DNA of 64,000 nt from assembly GCA_050263095.1 (NCBI GenBank), contig JBLNEW010000069.1, positions 1 to 64,000 on the forward strand, in the 5' to 3' direction. The translations under genes and the position numbers were made by a program. A model generated the notes under the pieces. The model saw only the letters and a program-made list of their open reading frames with translations, did not search any database and was not told the origin of the DNA. Each line of letters opens with the position of its first letter. Position 1 is the first letter of the stretch. The stretch comes from FEB-35 sp050263095. Lineage in GTDB: Bacteria > Desulfobacterota > Deferrimicrobia > Deferrimicrobiales > Deferrimicrobiaceae. Shown here piece after piece: positions 18,091 to 27,329 of the stretch.

Positions 18091-19212
18091 GCGGCGCCCC
18101 CCCTGGATTCCTCTTCCCCCCCGGCGAGCAGGTACTGCCGGATGAACTCCTTGATGTCCCCGTCCAGGACCGCGTCCACGTTCCCGGTTTCGTATCCCGT
18201 CCGGTGGTCCTTCACCATGCGGTACGGCGCAAGCACGTACGACCGGATCTGCGAGCCCCAGGCGATGTCCTTCTTCGCCTTGTGCGCCTCGGTCGCCTTC
18301 TCGGCTCGCTGCCGCATCTCGAGCTCGTAGAGCTTGGACCGCAGGATCTTCATCGCCATCGCGCGGTTCTTGTGCTGCGACCGCTCCTGCTGGCACAGGA
18401 CCGTGATCCCGGTCGGCACGTGGACGATACGGACGGCGGACTCGACCTTGTTCACGTGCTGGCCGCCTGCCCCGCCGGACCGGAGGGTGTCCACCTTGAG
18501 GTCCGACTCGTTTATCAGGATCTCGACCGCGTCGTCTATTTCCGGAGAGACGAACACCGAAGCGAACGAAGTGTGCCTGCGTTTGTTGGCGTCGAACGGG
18601 GAGATGCGGACGAGCCTGTGGACGCCCCGCTCCGCCTTCAAGTATCCGTAGGGGTGATCGCCTTTGAGGAGTATAGTCGCGTTCTTTATCCCCGCCTCCT
18701 CGCCCTCCTGCTGCTCCAGAAGCTCCACCTCGAACCCGTTCCGGTCGGCGAAGCGCGTGTACATTCTCAGGAGCATCTCGGCCCAGTCCTGTGATTCGGT
18801 CCCGCCTGCGCCTGCGTGGATCGTCAGGATGGCGTTGCGCTCGTCGTCTTCCCCGGAGAGCATCCGGTCCAGCTCCATCTCGTCGAGCTCACGCGACACA
18901 GTTTCGACGTGGGAGTCGACCTCCGCGGCGAGGGAGGAATCGCCCGTTTCGTCGCAAAGGTCGAGGCATGCCCGCAGGTCCCCCAGGGATTCCTCAAGGC
19001 CGGTCCATTTCGACAGGAACGTTTCGAGAGCCTTCCGCTCTTTGAGAAGCGCTTCGGCGGTCTCCGGGGCATCCCAGAATCCCTCCCTGGCAACCGCCGT
19101 TTCAAGCTCGGCGAGGCGGGATTTTTTGCGTTCTACTTCAAAGGTAGCCCCGGAGCGCGCTGCGGCGCGCCTCAAGGCCTGCGAATTTTTCCTCCAGCAG
19201 TCCTGACGCCAT
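18087..19212 (-). CDS. prfB: Peptide chain release factor 2 (with programmed +1 frameshift)
   Basis: RF2 reads UGA and UAA stop codons. The gene is split over two frames. An ATG at 19212, preceded by GAGGA, opens a 24-codon frame ending RGYL then an in-frame TGA at 19138-19140. After a +1 shift on CTT, translation continues with GAA at 19139 (EVERKKSRL...) to 18087, giving 374 residues, close to the 365 of E. coli. The site reads CGGGGC TAC CTT TGA, matching the classic RF2 autoregulation site including the GC-rich Shine-Dalgarno-like stretch. The GGQ motif (SGGAGGQHVN) is present. A 391-residue single-frame reading that starts upstream at 19262 is wrong at the N-terminus. Confidence 0.95.
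19138..19153 (-). promoter_or_regulatory. RF2 programmed +1 frameshift site
   Basis: Minus strand: a G-rich stretch (CGGGG) a few bases before CTT-TGA. In the known mechanism the P-site tRNA on CUU slips to UUU when RF2 is scarce, so RF2 level controls its own synthesis. The protein alignment only works if the frame changes exactly here. Confidence 0.92.
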
Positions 19213-20740
19213 CGGGTCCTCGCAATAAGACGATGAGAATCAAAAAAGTTATTATAGTACACGATATTGCAAAGATTTCACCAGTTTTTGCATACACGGT
19301 CGTCGCGCTTCCTGGCGCGATTTCTCCGACCAGCGTACCCGCCTTGAAGAGGCCGATCGTGCCGGTCGCCACACCCCTGTCGTCTATAAGGGCGCTTATC
19401 CCCGAATTGGCGGCCCGCACCATCGGCCGCCTGAACTCCACCGAGCGCATCCTGGCCATGGCCAGGTGCTGGTGCGGGGCGACGGTATCGCCGAACCAGG
19501 CGTCGTTCGTGACGTTTACGAGCCACTGCGCCCCCGAGAGGACGCTCTCCCTTATTATCCCCGGGAATACCGCCTCGTAGCAAATCGACGCGCCGGCCGG
19601 CGCCCCGGCGACGGGAAACAGTGCCGGATCGGTCCCGGAGGAGAAATCGTCCCCCCCGGCGGTCAGTTTCTTTATGAAAAACAGCAGCGGTTTCAACGGA
19701 ACGTACTCCCCGAACGGGACCAGGTGGCGCTTGTCGTAGCGCCCTTCCGCCACCCCGCGCCGGTTGATCAGGAAGACGCTGTTGAAATATTTTCCTCCGC
19801 CGGAGGGGCTGAACCACGGGGCCCCCAGGATAAGGGGGACGCCCGCCCCGGATGCGACGCCGTCGACCATGCGGGTCTGCTCGGCCTCCCATCCGTAGAA
19901 AAACGGCGCCGCCGTTTCCGGCCAGACGATCACTTGCGCTCCCTTCGACACCGCCTCCCCGGAAAGCACGGCGTATATCGCAAGAGTCTGCCGCTGAAAC
20001 GACGGGTCCCACTTCCTGTTCTGGTCTATCCCCCCCTGGGCTATCCCCACGCGCAGCTTTCCCGCGGAAGATGAGGCCGCCCCCCCGCCTGTGCGGTAGG
20101 CGCCGTAACCCGCCAGGAATGCCAGGATGGCGGCGACGCCGCCGGCGAATAACAGCCCCCTCGAGTAGTTCCGCCTGAAAAAGAGTTCTCCCGCCCTGTA
20201 CAGGAGGACGTTCGCCGCAACCAGCAGGAATCCCAGTCCGAAAACCCCGGCCAGATCGGCGGCCTGCATCAGCACCGCGCTTCCGGCCAGGGTGTACCCG
20301 AAGAGCATCCAGGGGAACCCGGACAGCAGGAGCGACCTTGCGAATTCAAGCCCGATCCATGCGAACGGAAAGGCCCACAGGCCGGAGCTGCCGTACCGGC
20401 GGTCAAGGGCGAAAACGAAATAACCGGCAGCGGAGAAATAGACCGCCATGTAGGCGGAAACGAGCAGCGCCGCAAGGCATCCCAGCGGCCAGCCGAGCCT
20501 TCCCATGACGGCGACCGTGTACGCTATCCAGTAAAAAAGGGGTATGTTCGCGGCCAGGCCCGCCAGGAACCCCCGCAGCGCCGCTCCCCGCGGATTGCCC
20601 GCCGATGCGCAGAGGGGAAAAAACGGCACCCAGCAGATAAAGGGAAGCGCGGGGACGTCGTATCCCGGCGTCCCCAACGCATATGACGACGCGAATGCGG
20701 CGCCCAAGGCCCACGGCACCGCGCGCTCCTTCAATCTCAA
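19172..20740 (-). CDS. lnt: Apolipoprotein N-acyltransferase
   Basis: Integral inner-membrane enzyme that adds the third acyl chain to lipoproteins. The 522 residues have several N-terminal helices (to about residue 195) and a carbon-nitrogen hydrolase domain with the catalytic triad visible: Glu in VIVWPETAAP, Lys in YDKRHLVPFGEY, Cys in ASICYEAVFPG. One C-terminal helix follows. The start is a TTG at 20740 that overlaps the ybeY stop (TTGA). The 3' end overlaps the RF2 start by 41 bases. Together with lolCD, this supplies lipoprotein maturation. Confidence 0.94.
   Translation of the reverse strand: MRLKERAVPWALGAAFASSYALGTPGYDVPALPFICWVPFFPLCASAGNPRGAALRGFLAGLAANIPLFYWIAYTVAVMGRLGWPLGCLAALLVSAYMAVYFSAAGYFVFALDRRYGSSGLWAFPFAWIGLEFARSLLLSGFPWMLFGYTLAGSAVLMQAADLAGVFGLGFLLVAANVLLYRAGELFFRRNYSRGLLFAGGVAAILAFLAGYGAYRTGGGAASSSAGKLRVGIAQGGIDQNRKWDPSFQRQTLAIYAVLSGEAVSKGAQVIVWPETAAPFFYGWEAEQTRMVDGVASGAGVPLILGAPWFSPSGGGKYFNSVFLINRRGVAEGRYDKRHLVPFGEYVPLKPLLFFIKKLTAGGDDFSSGTDPALFPVAGAPAGASICYEAVFPGIIRESVLSGAQWLVNVTNDAWFGDTVAPHQHLAMARMRSVEFRRPMVRAANSGISALIDDRGVATGTIGLFKAGTLVGEIAPGSATTVYAKTGEIFAISCTIITFLILIVLLRGPDGVRTAGGKIRRP
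19251..19256 (-). promoter_or_regulatory. Possible internal -10 element upstream of prfB
   Basis: Minus strand TATAAT inside the 3' end of lnt, about 39 bases before the prfB ATG. No good -35 box is seen at 16-18 bases, so this is weak evidence for an internal prfB-lysS promoter. Confidence 0.3.
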
Positions 20741-21216
20741 CCTCGCGCCCCCGACGCGGACCCCCCGAGAACCGACAGGTACACTTCCATTTCCGCTTTG
20801 CGCATGCTCCTCGCCTCCGCCCCGCCGCGCTCGTGGTCGTATCCCGCCAGGTGCAGCAGCCCGTGGACGATGAAGAATAATACCCGCTCCTCGGGGGACC
20901 CGCGCCAACCCCGCGTCTGCCGCAGGCAGGCGGGCGCGGAAATCAGTATGTCTCCGGAAACGGTCGCGGGAGAGGCACCATGGGGCTCCTCGTCGGGGAA
21001 TGAGATGACGTTCGTCGTACCCGCGCGGTTCAGGAACCGGCGGTTCCAATCCCTCATGTCCGCGTCGTCCACCACGAGGATCCTCAAGTCCGCCCCGCCG
21101 GAAGCCACCTTGGCTAGCGCCTTCCGCACCAGCGCAATCAGCCGCTCCCTCCTGAACGGGACCGGCCGGACGTGCTGCCTGATGCTTATCCGATCAGGTC
21201 GCCGGCGGGCGGTCAC
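20737..21216 (-). CDS. ybeY: Endoribonuclease YbeY (rRNA maturation)
   Basis: 159-residue metal-dependent RNase of 16S rRNA processing and ribosome quality control. The zinc motif HGLLHLAGYDHE (HGxLHLxGYDH) is at about residues 118-129. The start is a GTG at 21216 overlapping the stop of the HD-domain gene (GTGA). The phoH-pgpH-ybeY-lnt order is widely conserved. A very long reading frame upstream in this frame is an artefact of the overlapping pgpH gene. Confidence 0.93.
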   Translation of the reverse strand: MTARRRPDRISIRQHVRPVPFRRERLIALVRKALAKVASGGADLRILVVDDADMRDWNRRFLNRAGTTNVISFPDEEPHGASPATVSGDILISAPACLRQTRGWRGSPEERVLFFIVHGLLHLAGYDHERGGAEARSMRKAEMEVYLSVLGGSASGARG

Positions 21217-22730
21217 GTCGCTCGAACGGACGGGAGGGGGCCTTTCCCGCTCTCCGGGTAATCGATCCTGGCGTGAACCACCGCCGTCAGGACCCTGGCG
21301 AATGCCTGCTCGACGGCGTGCAGGTCCCGCAGCGTCATGTCGCACTCGTTCAACTGGCCGTCCAGGTAGGCTCTGTTCACAATCCTGGTGACCGCCTCCT
21401 CGAGCTCCGCCTGCGCAGGGTTCTTCATGCTGCGCGCGGTCGCCTCGGCGGCGTCCGCCAGCATGATGATCGCGGCCTCCCTCGTCCTTGGCCGGGGGCC
21501 GGGATACCGGAACGTATCGTCGGACACCCGCCGCTCCTGGAGCTGTGACTGCGCCTTGTCGAGGAAGCAATACAGTATGCTCGTCCCGTGGTGCTGCGCT
21601 ATGATTTCCGCGACCCTGTCGCCCAGCCGGTATTCCTGCGCAAGCTTCACCCCTTCCCTCACGTGCGAAAGGATAACGATGCGGCTCATCCCGGGGGAGA
21701 GGTCGTCGTGCACGTTGGCCGTTCCCGCCTGGTTCTCCGAGAAGTATTGCGGCTTGGCGACCTTGCCTATATCGTGGAACAGCGCGGCCACCCTGCACAA
21801 AAGCGGGTTTGCGTGAATCGCCGCCGCGCCGGCCTCGGCCAGGGTGCCGACCACGACGCTGTGGTGGAAGGTCCCCGGCGCTTCCAGCATCAGGCGCTGA
21901 AGCAAGGGGTGGCCGGTGCTCGCCAGCTCCATGAGCCGGATGTCGCTCGCGTATCCGAACGCATATTCCGCCATCGGCAGGACGGCCAGCGCTATGGGAC
22001 CGGCGATGAGGCCGTTGACTCCCGCGAAAAGCCCCGCCCACCATATTCCCCCCGCGCCGTGAAACGCCAGCTCGAGCGCTATGGCCCCCAGCGCGCATAT
22101 CGGTGCGGTGTAGACGCCAGCCAGCAGCATCCTGTACCGGTCCTGTATCCGCCCCGAGCGCGACGCGGCGGCGGTGCCGGCAAGCAGAAGGAAGAAAAGG
22201 GCCGGCCATCTGCCCAGGGCCGCCGCCGCCGACAGGACCGAGGCGGCGACAGTGAACAGGATCGCCACTTCCGAATTCAGGAGAACGCGCACGATCATGG
22301 CGAACGCCGGGAGTGGAATCAGGTACACGAACACCCTGGCCGGCACCGCGCGGTTCCACGACGGCACTTCCGGAAGGATCTCCACGACTCCTTTCGCCAG
22401 GAAGAACAGGGCGAGCGAGAGGGTGCAAAGGAACAGGAAATCCCTGGCGGCCAGCCGGACCTTGCGGACCTCGCGCCCGGCGAAGCCGAACCACTCCGCC
22501 AGGAAAAGCGCGACGGCAAGCGTCAGCGCGACCGCGCCGACGAACGGGAAGATTCCTCCCAGCCGCCCCGCCGCCCGCGGAAGGAGCTCCTCCCCCCAAA
22601 GGTAGAAAAGGACCGCGAAAACGGCGGCAGACAGGAGGCCGATCGAGGCCTCGCGCAGGGAACGCCCCCTGCGCCCTTCCTGGCCTTCCGGCCCGCGCGG
22701 TTCCCTATCCCCGTTTTTCATATCGCTCAT
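21213..22730 (-). CDS. pgpH: HD-domain cyclic-dinucleotide phosphodiesterase, PgpH-like (7TM-HD, lacks extracellular sensor)
   Basis: 505-residue membrane protein. Residues about 30-260 form a run of hydrophobic helices (7TMR-HD type), and about 275-490 an HD hydrolase domain with HH in GTFHHSVVVG, the HD pair in ALFHDIGK, the VHDDLSP segment and QHHGTSILYCF. These match PgpH enzymes that hydrolyse cyclic di-AMP. Typical members are near 700 residues because an extracellular 7TMR-HDED domain follows the first helix; it is absent here. An alternative ATG is at 22721. It overlaps phoH by 26 bases. Confidence 0.88.
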   Translation of the reverse strand: MSDMKNGDREPRGPEGQEGRRGRSLREASIGLLSAAVFAVLFYLWGEELLPRAAGRLGGIFPFVGAVALTLAVALFLAEWFGFAGREVRKVRLAARDFLFLCTLSLALFFLAKGVVEILPEVPSWNRAVPARVFVYLIPLPAFAMIVRVLLNSEVAILFTVAASVLSAAAALGRWPALFFLLLAGTAAASRSGRIQDRYRMLLAGVYTAPICALGAIALELAFHGAGGIWWAGLFAGVNGLIAGPIALAVLPMAEYAFGYASDIRLMELASTGHPLLQRLMLEAPGTFHHSVVVGTLAEAGAAAIHANPLLCRVAALFHDIGKVAKPQYFSENQAGTANVHDDLSPGMSRIVILSHVREGVKLAQEYRLGDRVAEIIAQHHGTSILYCFLDKAQSQLQERRVSDDTFRYPGPRPRTREAAIIMLADAAEATARSMKNPAQAELEEAVTRIVNRAYLDGQLNECDMTLRDLHAVEQAFARVLTAVVHARIDYPESGKGPLPSVRAT

Positions 22731-23676
22731 ATGCCTTTATGATCTCCTGCACCAGCGGATGCCGGACGACGTCGATCTCGGTGAACCAGCAGAACCGGAT
22801 CCCCTCCACGCCGTCGAGTATGGAGCGCGCCTCGTTCAAGCCTGAAACGCGGCCCGAGGGGAGGTCGGTCTGGGTGATGTCACCGGTTATCACCGCCTTG
22901 GACCCGAACCCTATCCTTGTGAGGAACATCTTCATCTGCTCCGACGTCGTGTTCTGCGCCTCGTCCAGTATGACGAACGAGTCGTTGAGCGTCCGGCCCC
23001 GCATGAACGCGAGCGGCGCCACCTCTATCGTACCCCTTTCCATGAGCTTGGCGGCCTGCTCGTACTCCAGCATCGTGTATAGCGCGTCGTGCAGCGGCCG
23101 CAGGTAAGGGTTCACCTTCTCCGCCATGTCTCCGGGAAGAAATCCCAATTTCTCCCCTGCTTCCACCGCCGGCCGCGCAAGGATTATCCTTTTCACCTCC
23201 TTCTTGAGGAGAAAGCCGACCGCCATCGCCATCGCGAGGAACGTCTTGCCCGTCCCCGCGGGTCCGACTCCGAATACGATGTCGAAATCGCGCATGGCGT
23301 CCAGGTACATTTTCTGCGCCACGCTTTTGGGCGTTATTATCCTGTTGCGCGACGATTTGAACACCACGTCCTGGAACACCATGGAGACGTCGGCGTTCCT
23401 GTCCGAGCACACTATGCGGACCGCCGCAGCCACGTCGTTGGACGTGAGCGGGATCCCCTTGCGCAGAACGCGATACAGCCCTTCGAGGACCTTGACCGCC
23501 AGGTCCACCTGCAGCGGATCTCCCGAAACCGAAACCTCGTTGCCCTTGGGGAGAACGGATACCCCGAGAGTCCGCTCCACTATCTTCAGGTGGTCGTCGT
23601 GGATCCCGAACAGGTCCGCGAGGACCGAGGAATCTTCGAACCGGATCGCATCTTCGCGCTTTTCAGCCGCTTCCAT
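22705..23676 (-). CDS. phoH: PhoH family ATPase / RNA helicase-nuclease
   Basis: 323-residue P-loop protein of the PhoH/YbeZ family, thought to work with YbeY in RNA metabolism. Walker A GPAGTGKTFLAMA is near residue 138 and Walker B VILDEAQNTTSEQMKMFLTRIG near 220, followed by GFGSKAVITGD. The N-terminal about 100 residues form a KH-like region usual in this family. Confidence 0.94.
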   Translation of the reverse strand: MEAAEKREDAIRFEDSSVLADLFGIHDDHLKIVERTLGVSVLPKGNEVSVSGDPLQVDLAVKVLEGLYRVLRKGIPLTSNDVAAAVRIVCSDRNADVSMVFQDVVFKSSRNRIITPKSVAQKMYLDAMRDFDIVFGVGPAGTGKTFLAMAMAVGFLLKKEVKRIILARPAVEAGEKLGFLPGDMAEKVNPYLRPLHDALYTMLEYEQAAKLMERGTIEVAPLAFMRGRTLNDSFVILDEAQNTTSEQMKMFLTRIGFGSKAVITGDITQTDLPSGRVSGLNEARSILDGVEGIRFCWFTEIDVVRHPLVQEIIKAYERYEKRG

Positions 23677-23704
23677 CGCGCCTCCCTGAAATTATCCCTC
23701 CGTT

Positions 23705-24589
23705 TCAGAAGAATCGAACCCAGATCGCGAAAGCGTTCGTCGCGGCGGGGGAAATCAGTATCGTGTAGGCCCAGAATGCGGTCAACATGGCCGCTGCCGC
23801 CCAGGCCGCGGCCCTCACGTATCCGACCTTCCTGCGCCTGGCGAACTCCTCCTTTATCGCCCGTTCCGGATCTTCGGGACGCACTTCCGCCACGGAAATA
23901 TCGACGAAGCCGCGGTCCAGCAGGAGCCACAACGCCTTGATCCCCTCGAACCAGGTCATGCAGGCCTTGCGGAATATCCTTTGGGGCTCCGCCGAAAATT
24001 CGAGCGCCTTCCAGACCTTCCGTTCCTCCGCGGACAGGGAGGCGGTATCCACCTTCTCCCCCCGCCTGCGGGCCACCTGGAAGTCGCCCGAAGGGAATTT
24101 TTCGCGGTACCTCGGGTATTCGTCGAGGAACTGCATCCCCTCCATCATGAGCACGTCGGCGCGCACGGGGAACTTCATCCAGGTGGGAGCCCGGACCGCG
24201 AAACCCTCGAATTCGTACTCCCCTTCCTTGAGCCTCAAGGTCTCGAACAGGCTTTCCCTTATCTGGAGCGTCAGGTACTTCGCGAGCGTCTCCCCGGATA
24301 TCACCCTTTTTCCCACCAGGAACTCGCCCAGCTTCTTCCCGCCCCTTTCCTGCCCGGCCAGTATCCTGCGCAGCTCCTCCCTGGTCAGAAGCCCGGCGTC
24401 CACAAGCATCGATCCGAGCATTCCCGAGGGTTCGCGCTTGTCCGTGCGGACGTCCACGATCAACCCGTCGGCGAACAGGAACACGGTTTCCCGATCGTCG
24501 CCGCGTATGTAGAGCGCGCCGCTCTTCCCCTGGCTGGCTACGAGCTGGAATATGTCCGGGATGCTGAAATCGGAAATTTTCCCCTGCAT
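23705..24589 (-). CDS. DUF4388 (PATAN-type) domain protein with C-terminal membrane helix
   Basis: 294 residues. The N-terminus (GKISDFSIPDIFQLVASQGKSGALYI) is the DUF4388 domain, seen in deltaproteobacterial signalling and gliding proteins. A middle region (LLTREELRRILAGQ, KKLGEFLVGKRVIS) resembles the type IV pilus/secretion ATPase N-terminal fold. A hydrophobic segment at about 258-282 anchors the C-terminus. Function is unknown; a regulatory scaffold at the membrane is plausible. The start at 24589 is 2 bases after the stop of the TPR membrane protein, so the two are probably co-expressed. Confidence 0.75.
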   Translation of the reverse strand: MQGKISDFSIPDIFQLVASQGKSGALYIRGDDRETVFLFADGLIVDVRTDKREPSGMLGSMLVDAGLLTREELRRILAGQERGGKKLGEFLVGKRVISGETLAKYLTLQIRESLFETLRLKEGEYEFEGFAVRAPTWMKFPVRADVLMMEGMQFLDEYPRYREKFPSGDFQVARRRGEKVDTASLSAEERKVWKALEFSAEPQRIFRKACMTWFEGIKALWLLLDRGFVDISVAEVRPEDPERAIKEEFARRRKVGYVRAAAWAAAAMLTAFWAYTILISPAATNAFAIWVRFF

Positions 24590-24591
24590 GG

Positions 24592-26502
24592 CTATATCCG
24601 CTCCCCGGCGATGTTGTGCTCCCGCTGCAGCAGCGAGAACGAACGCATCCCCCATGCGGCCCCTATCGCCCAGATGAACGCCGACAGGAGCGCCGCACCC
24701 ACGGCAACGGCGGACTGCAAATCCGACACGAGCGGATCGCCCGCCCGCGCTCCGCCGAGCGACGCCGTTACGGCGCCGAGCGCCAGCGAAAGAACGACGC
24801 CGTATGCGAGCGCCCTGACCTCCTTGCCGGCCCATAGCGCGCCCGACCCCGGCACAAGGAGGGAGGCGGCCTTGACGTAACTGCGGTGCATCACGATGAC
24901 CTGCACCCGCCTGTTCCTCTCTTCTCCCGCGCGGATGCCTCCCCCGATCTTGACGCGGCACGGCGTGCAGATGTCGGAGGATTCCCTGCTGCGCACCACC
25001 AGTGCACGGCTGCCGCAGGCACGGCACGTGCCGTGCACCCAAAGCTTTATCGATAGCAGTTTCCACCCCCAGGAGGACATCGCGACGACTGCGAGGAACA
25101 GAAGCGAAATCCTTGGAGAGAGCGGGTGGAAAAACAACCCGAAGTATTCCCTCTGCCCGGCGTCCCGGGCCCATTCGCCGCGCAGCTGGAAAATCGCCTT
25201 CCAGATCTCGCGCACGGGGAGGGGGGACGCGATCCACTCCTCCTGCTCCATGTCGAACGGGTAAAGCAGGAACGGCGCCATCTTCTGGACTCGTTCCCAC
25301 GCTTCCGGCTGGATTTTTCTCGCCAGCTCCAGGTTGAACTCCTGCAGGTGGGCCTGGTAGGCGTTCCAAAGGGCCGCCCCGTCACGCGGACGCAGGGAGA
25401 CCGCCGCCTCGAAATCCGCCAGCGCCTCGTCCCTTCTCCCCTGCTGGGCGCGCACGATCCCCCGGTTGTTCAGCACGGACGGAAGCTCCCTTCCCTCCTT
25501 TGCGAGCGAAGTCCACAGCGTCTCCGCAACGGCGGCACGGCCTGCCTGCATCTCGGTCCGCGCCTTCTCGAACCGCAGCATCCAGGAAAGCATGCCGGCC
25601 GGGAGGGGGCCTTGCGCTTCCCCGGCGTCCTTGTGGCGCACTACGGCAAGATTCCCCTCCGCCCCCAGCCATCCCCCGCCGCCGCCGTCTCCTCCGAACG
25701 CGCGAAGGGTGCCCAGGATCCCGCCGCAAAGCAACAGCGCGACCAGTACCGCTATCCCCGCCGACATTATGACGAGTTCGCCGCGGCGCAAGTATCCGGC
25801 CGACAGCACGATCCAGATGCAGGCGGCAACGGCAAGGCCGAAACCGGCCAGCAGGGGAAGGATGAAAACCAGAACGACCAACAGAGGGGCGAGGTATTCC
25901 CGGTAAGGAACCCGGATGAAACGCAGAATATCTCCCTCAATGGAGGGCCTTGCCCGGGTGAAAAGGGATATCGAGACCCAGATCACGAACCAGCAGGCGG
26001 AGGCGGAAACAATGGATACGAGCCATGCCGCGAAGCCCACGAGCGACGGCGCGAACCGCTCCAGCGATCCCGAAAGGCCTTCGAAATCCTGAGTGAAGTC
26101 CGGCAGGCTAAGGCGGAGGATATCCTCTTTTACCAGCCACGCCCACATGGGCACCGAGAACGGGGCGACCTCGCGCACCGCCCGCAGGATCGGATCGGCA
26201 TCCTTTTTCCATCCTTCGCGCACCGCCCGCTCGAAAACAAGGTCGGGAATGACGTTGATGGAAAGAATGCCCATGGCGTGCATGCGGATGCGGAGCAGCC
26301 GCACCTCCTTCGCCAGGACGGCTCCGTTTCCGGGTTCGGCCGCGGCCACGACCCGCTCCGCCTGCGTCCGGACGGCCTGCGGGTACCCGGGAAAAAGCTC
26401 CCCGGCCTCCGCCGCCGTCGGAAACGCCTGAACAAGGATCAGTAGAGGCGCAAGCACCAGGGCGAAGCGGAGACGGCGGCGAATGAGATTCCGGTGGCTC
26501 AT
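24592..26502 (-). CDS. TPR-containing multi-pass membrane protein with a zinc-ribbon-like motif
   Basis: 636 residues, family not recognised. Order: signal or anchor (about 1-32), soluble part, hydrophobic helices between about 155 and 265, a TPR-like stretch (LNNRGIVRAQQGRRDEALADFEAAVSL, about 345-375), another helix near 470, a four-cysteine motif C-x2-C ... C-x2-C (HGTCRACGS and DICTPCRV), and two or three C-terminal helices. It is the first gene of the 26 kb minus-strand directon and is followed after 2 bases by the DUF4388 gene. A membrane-bound regulatory or assembly role is only a guess. Confidence 0.7.
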   Translation of the reverse strand: MSHRNLIRRRLRFALVLAPLLILVQAFPTAAEAGELFPGYPQAVRTQAERVVAAAEPGNGAVLAKEVRLLRIRMHAMGILSINVIPDLVFERAVREGWKKDADPILRAVREVAPFSVPMWAWLVKEDILRLSLPDFTQDFEGLSGSLERFAPSLVGFAAWLVSIVSASACWFVIWVSISLFTRARPSIEGDILRFIRVPYREYLAPLLVVLVFILPLLAGFGLAVAACIWIVLSAGYLRRGELVIMSAGIAVLVALLLCGGILGTLRAFGGDGGGGGWLGAEGNLAVVRHKDAGEAQGPLPAGMLSWMLRFEKARTEMQAGRAAVAETLWTSLAKEGRELPSVLNNRGIVRAQQGRRDEALADFEAAVSLRPRDGAALWNAYQAHLQEFNLELARKIQPEAWERVQKMAPFLLYPFDMEQEEWIASPLPVREIWKAIFQLRGEWARDAGQREYFGLFFHPLSPRISLLFLAVVAMSSWGWKLLSIKLWVHGTCRACGSRALVVRSRESSDICTPCRVKIGGGIRAGEERNRRVQVIVMHRSYVKAASLLVPGSGALWAGKEVRALAYGVVLSLALGAVTASLGGARAGDPLVSDLQSAVAVGAALLSAFIWAIGAAWGMRSFSLLQREHNIAGERI

Positions 26503-26541
26503 TAATCTTCCATGCTATCATTATTCATGGGAAAAACCGCC

Positions 26542-27315
26542 ATGGACGATTTTCGCAAGCTCGTCGATATCATGTCGCGGCTTCGCGCCGAGGGTGGGTG
26601 CGAATGGGACCGGGCACAGACTCATTCCTCACTGCGGCAGTACCTGCTCGAGGAAGCGCATGAGGTGCTCGACGCCATCGCCCGGAAGGACCCCCGATTC
26701 CTGTGCGAAGAGCTGGGCGACCTGCTTATCCAGATACTGTTCCACGCCCAGATCGCGAAGGAGCGCGGTCAGTTCGACATCTCCGACGTCATAGCGTCGA
26801 TTTCCGAGAAAATGGTGCGAAGGCACCCGCACGTCTTCGGGGACGCAACCGCCGATTCCCCCGAGGCGGTTTCCCTCCAGTGGGACCACATCAAGCGCAA
26901 TATCGAAAACAGAAACCACTCCTCGCTTATCGGCGGTGTACCGAAAAAGTTTCCCTCGCTCCTGCGGGCGGCGAAGCTTACGAAAAAAGCCGCGCGGGTG
27001 GGATTCGACTGGGAAAACACCGAGCAGGTGATGGCAAAGGTCGACGAGGAAATCCGGGAGTTGAACCAGGCCGTATCCGGGGGAAAATCCGAAGAGATGG
27101 AGCACGAACTGGGCGACGTCCTCTTCGCGCTCGTGAACCTGGCACGATTCCTCAACGTCAACCCCGAAGTCGCGCTTATGACCGCCAACGAACGCTTCGT
27201 GCGGCGATTCAGGGCGATGGAAAAAATCGCATCTGAATCGGGGGGTTCCATAGAGGGGGCGGATCCGGCCACGCTGGACAGGTTCTGGGAGATGGCAAAG
27301 AAGACAACCACTTGA
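26542..27315 (+). CDS. mazG: Nucleoside triphosphate pyrophosphohydrolase MazG
   Basis: 257-residue all-alpha NTP pyrophosphatase that clears (d)NTPs, and in E. coli lowers ppGpp. Two MazG domains are visible: WDRAQTHSSLRQYLLEEAHEVLDAI...ELGDLLIQILFHAQ and, in the second half, VDEEIRELNQAV...ELGDVLFALVNLARFLNV. RRHPHVFG is the family linker. The start at 26542 aligns with other MazG proteins; ATGs at 26512 and 26527 are in frame and possible. It is divergent from the membrane-protein gene. Confidence 0.93.
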   Translation: MDDFRKLVDIMSRLRAEGGCEWDRAQTHSSLRQYLLEEAHEVLDAIARKDPRFLCEELGDLLIQILFHAQIAKERGQFDISDVIASISEKMVRRHPHVFGDATADSPEAVSLQWDHIKRNIENRNHSSLIGGVPKKFPSLLRAAKLTKKAARVGFDWENTEQVMAKVDEEIRELNQAVSGGKSEEMEHELGDVLFALVNLARFLNVNPEVALMTANERFVRRFRAMEKIASESGGSIEGADPATLDRFWEMAKKTTT

Positions 27316-27329
27316 CGCTCCGGTTTTTC

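Noticed and set aside
19213..19262. Upstream extension of RF2 in a single frame
   Set aside because: It has no ribosome site and does not resemble RF2; the frameshifted reading from 19212 does.
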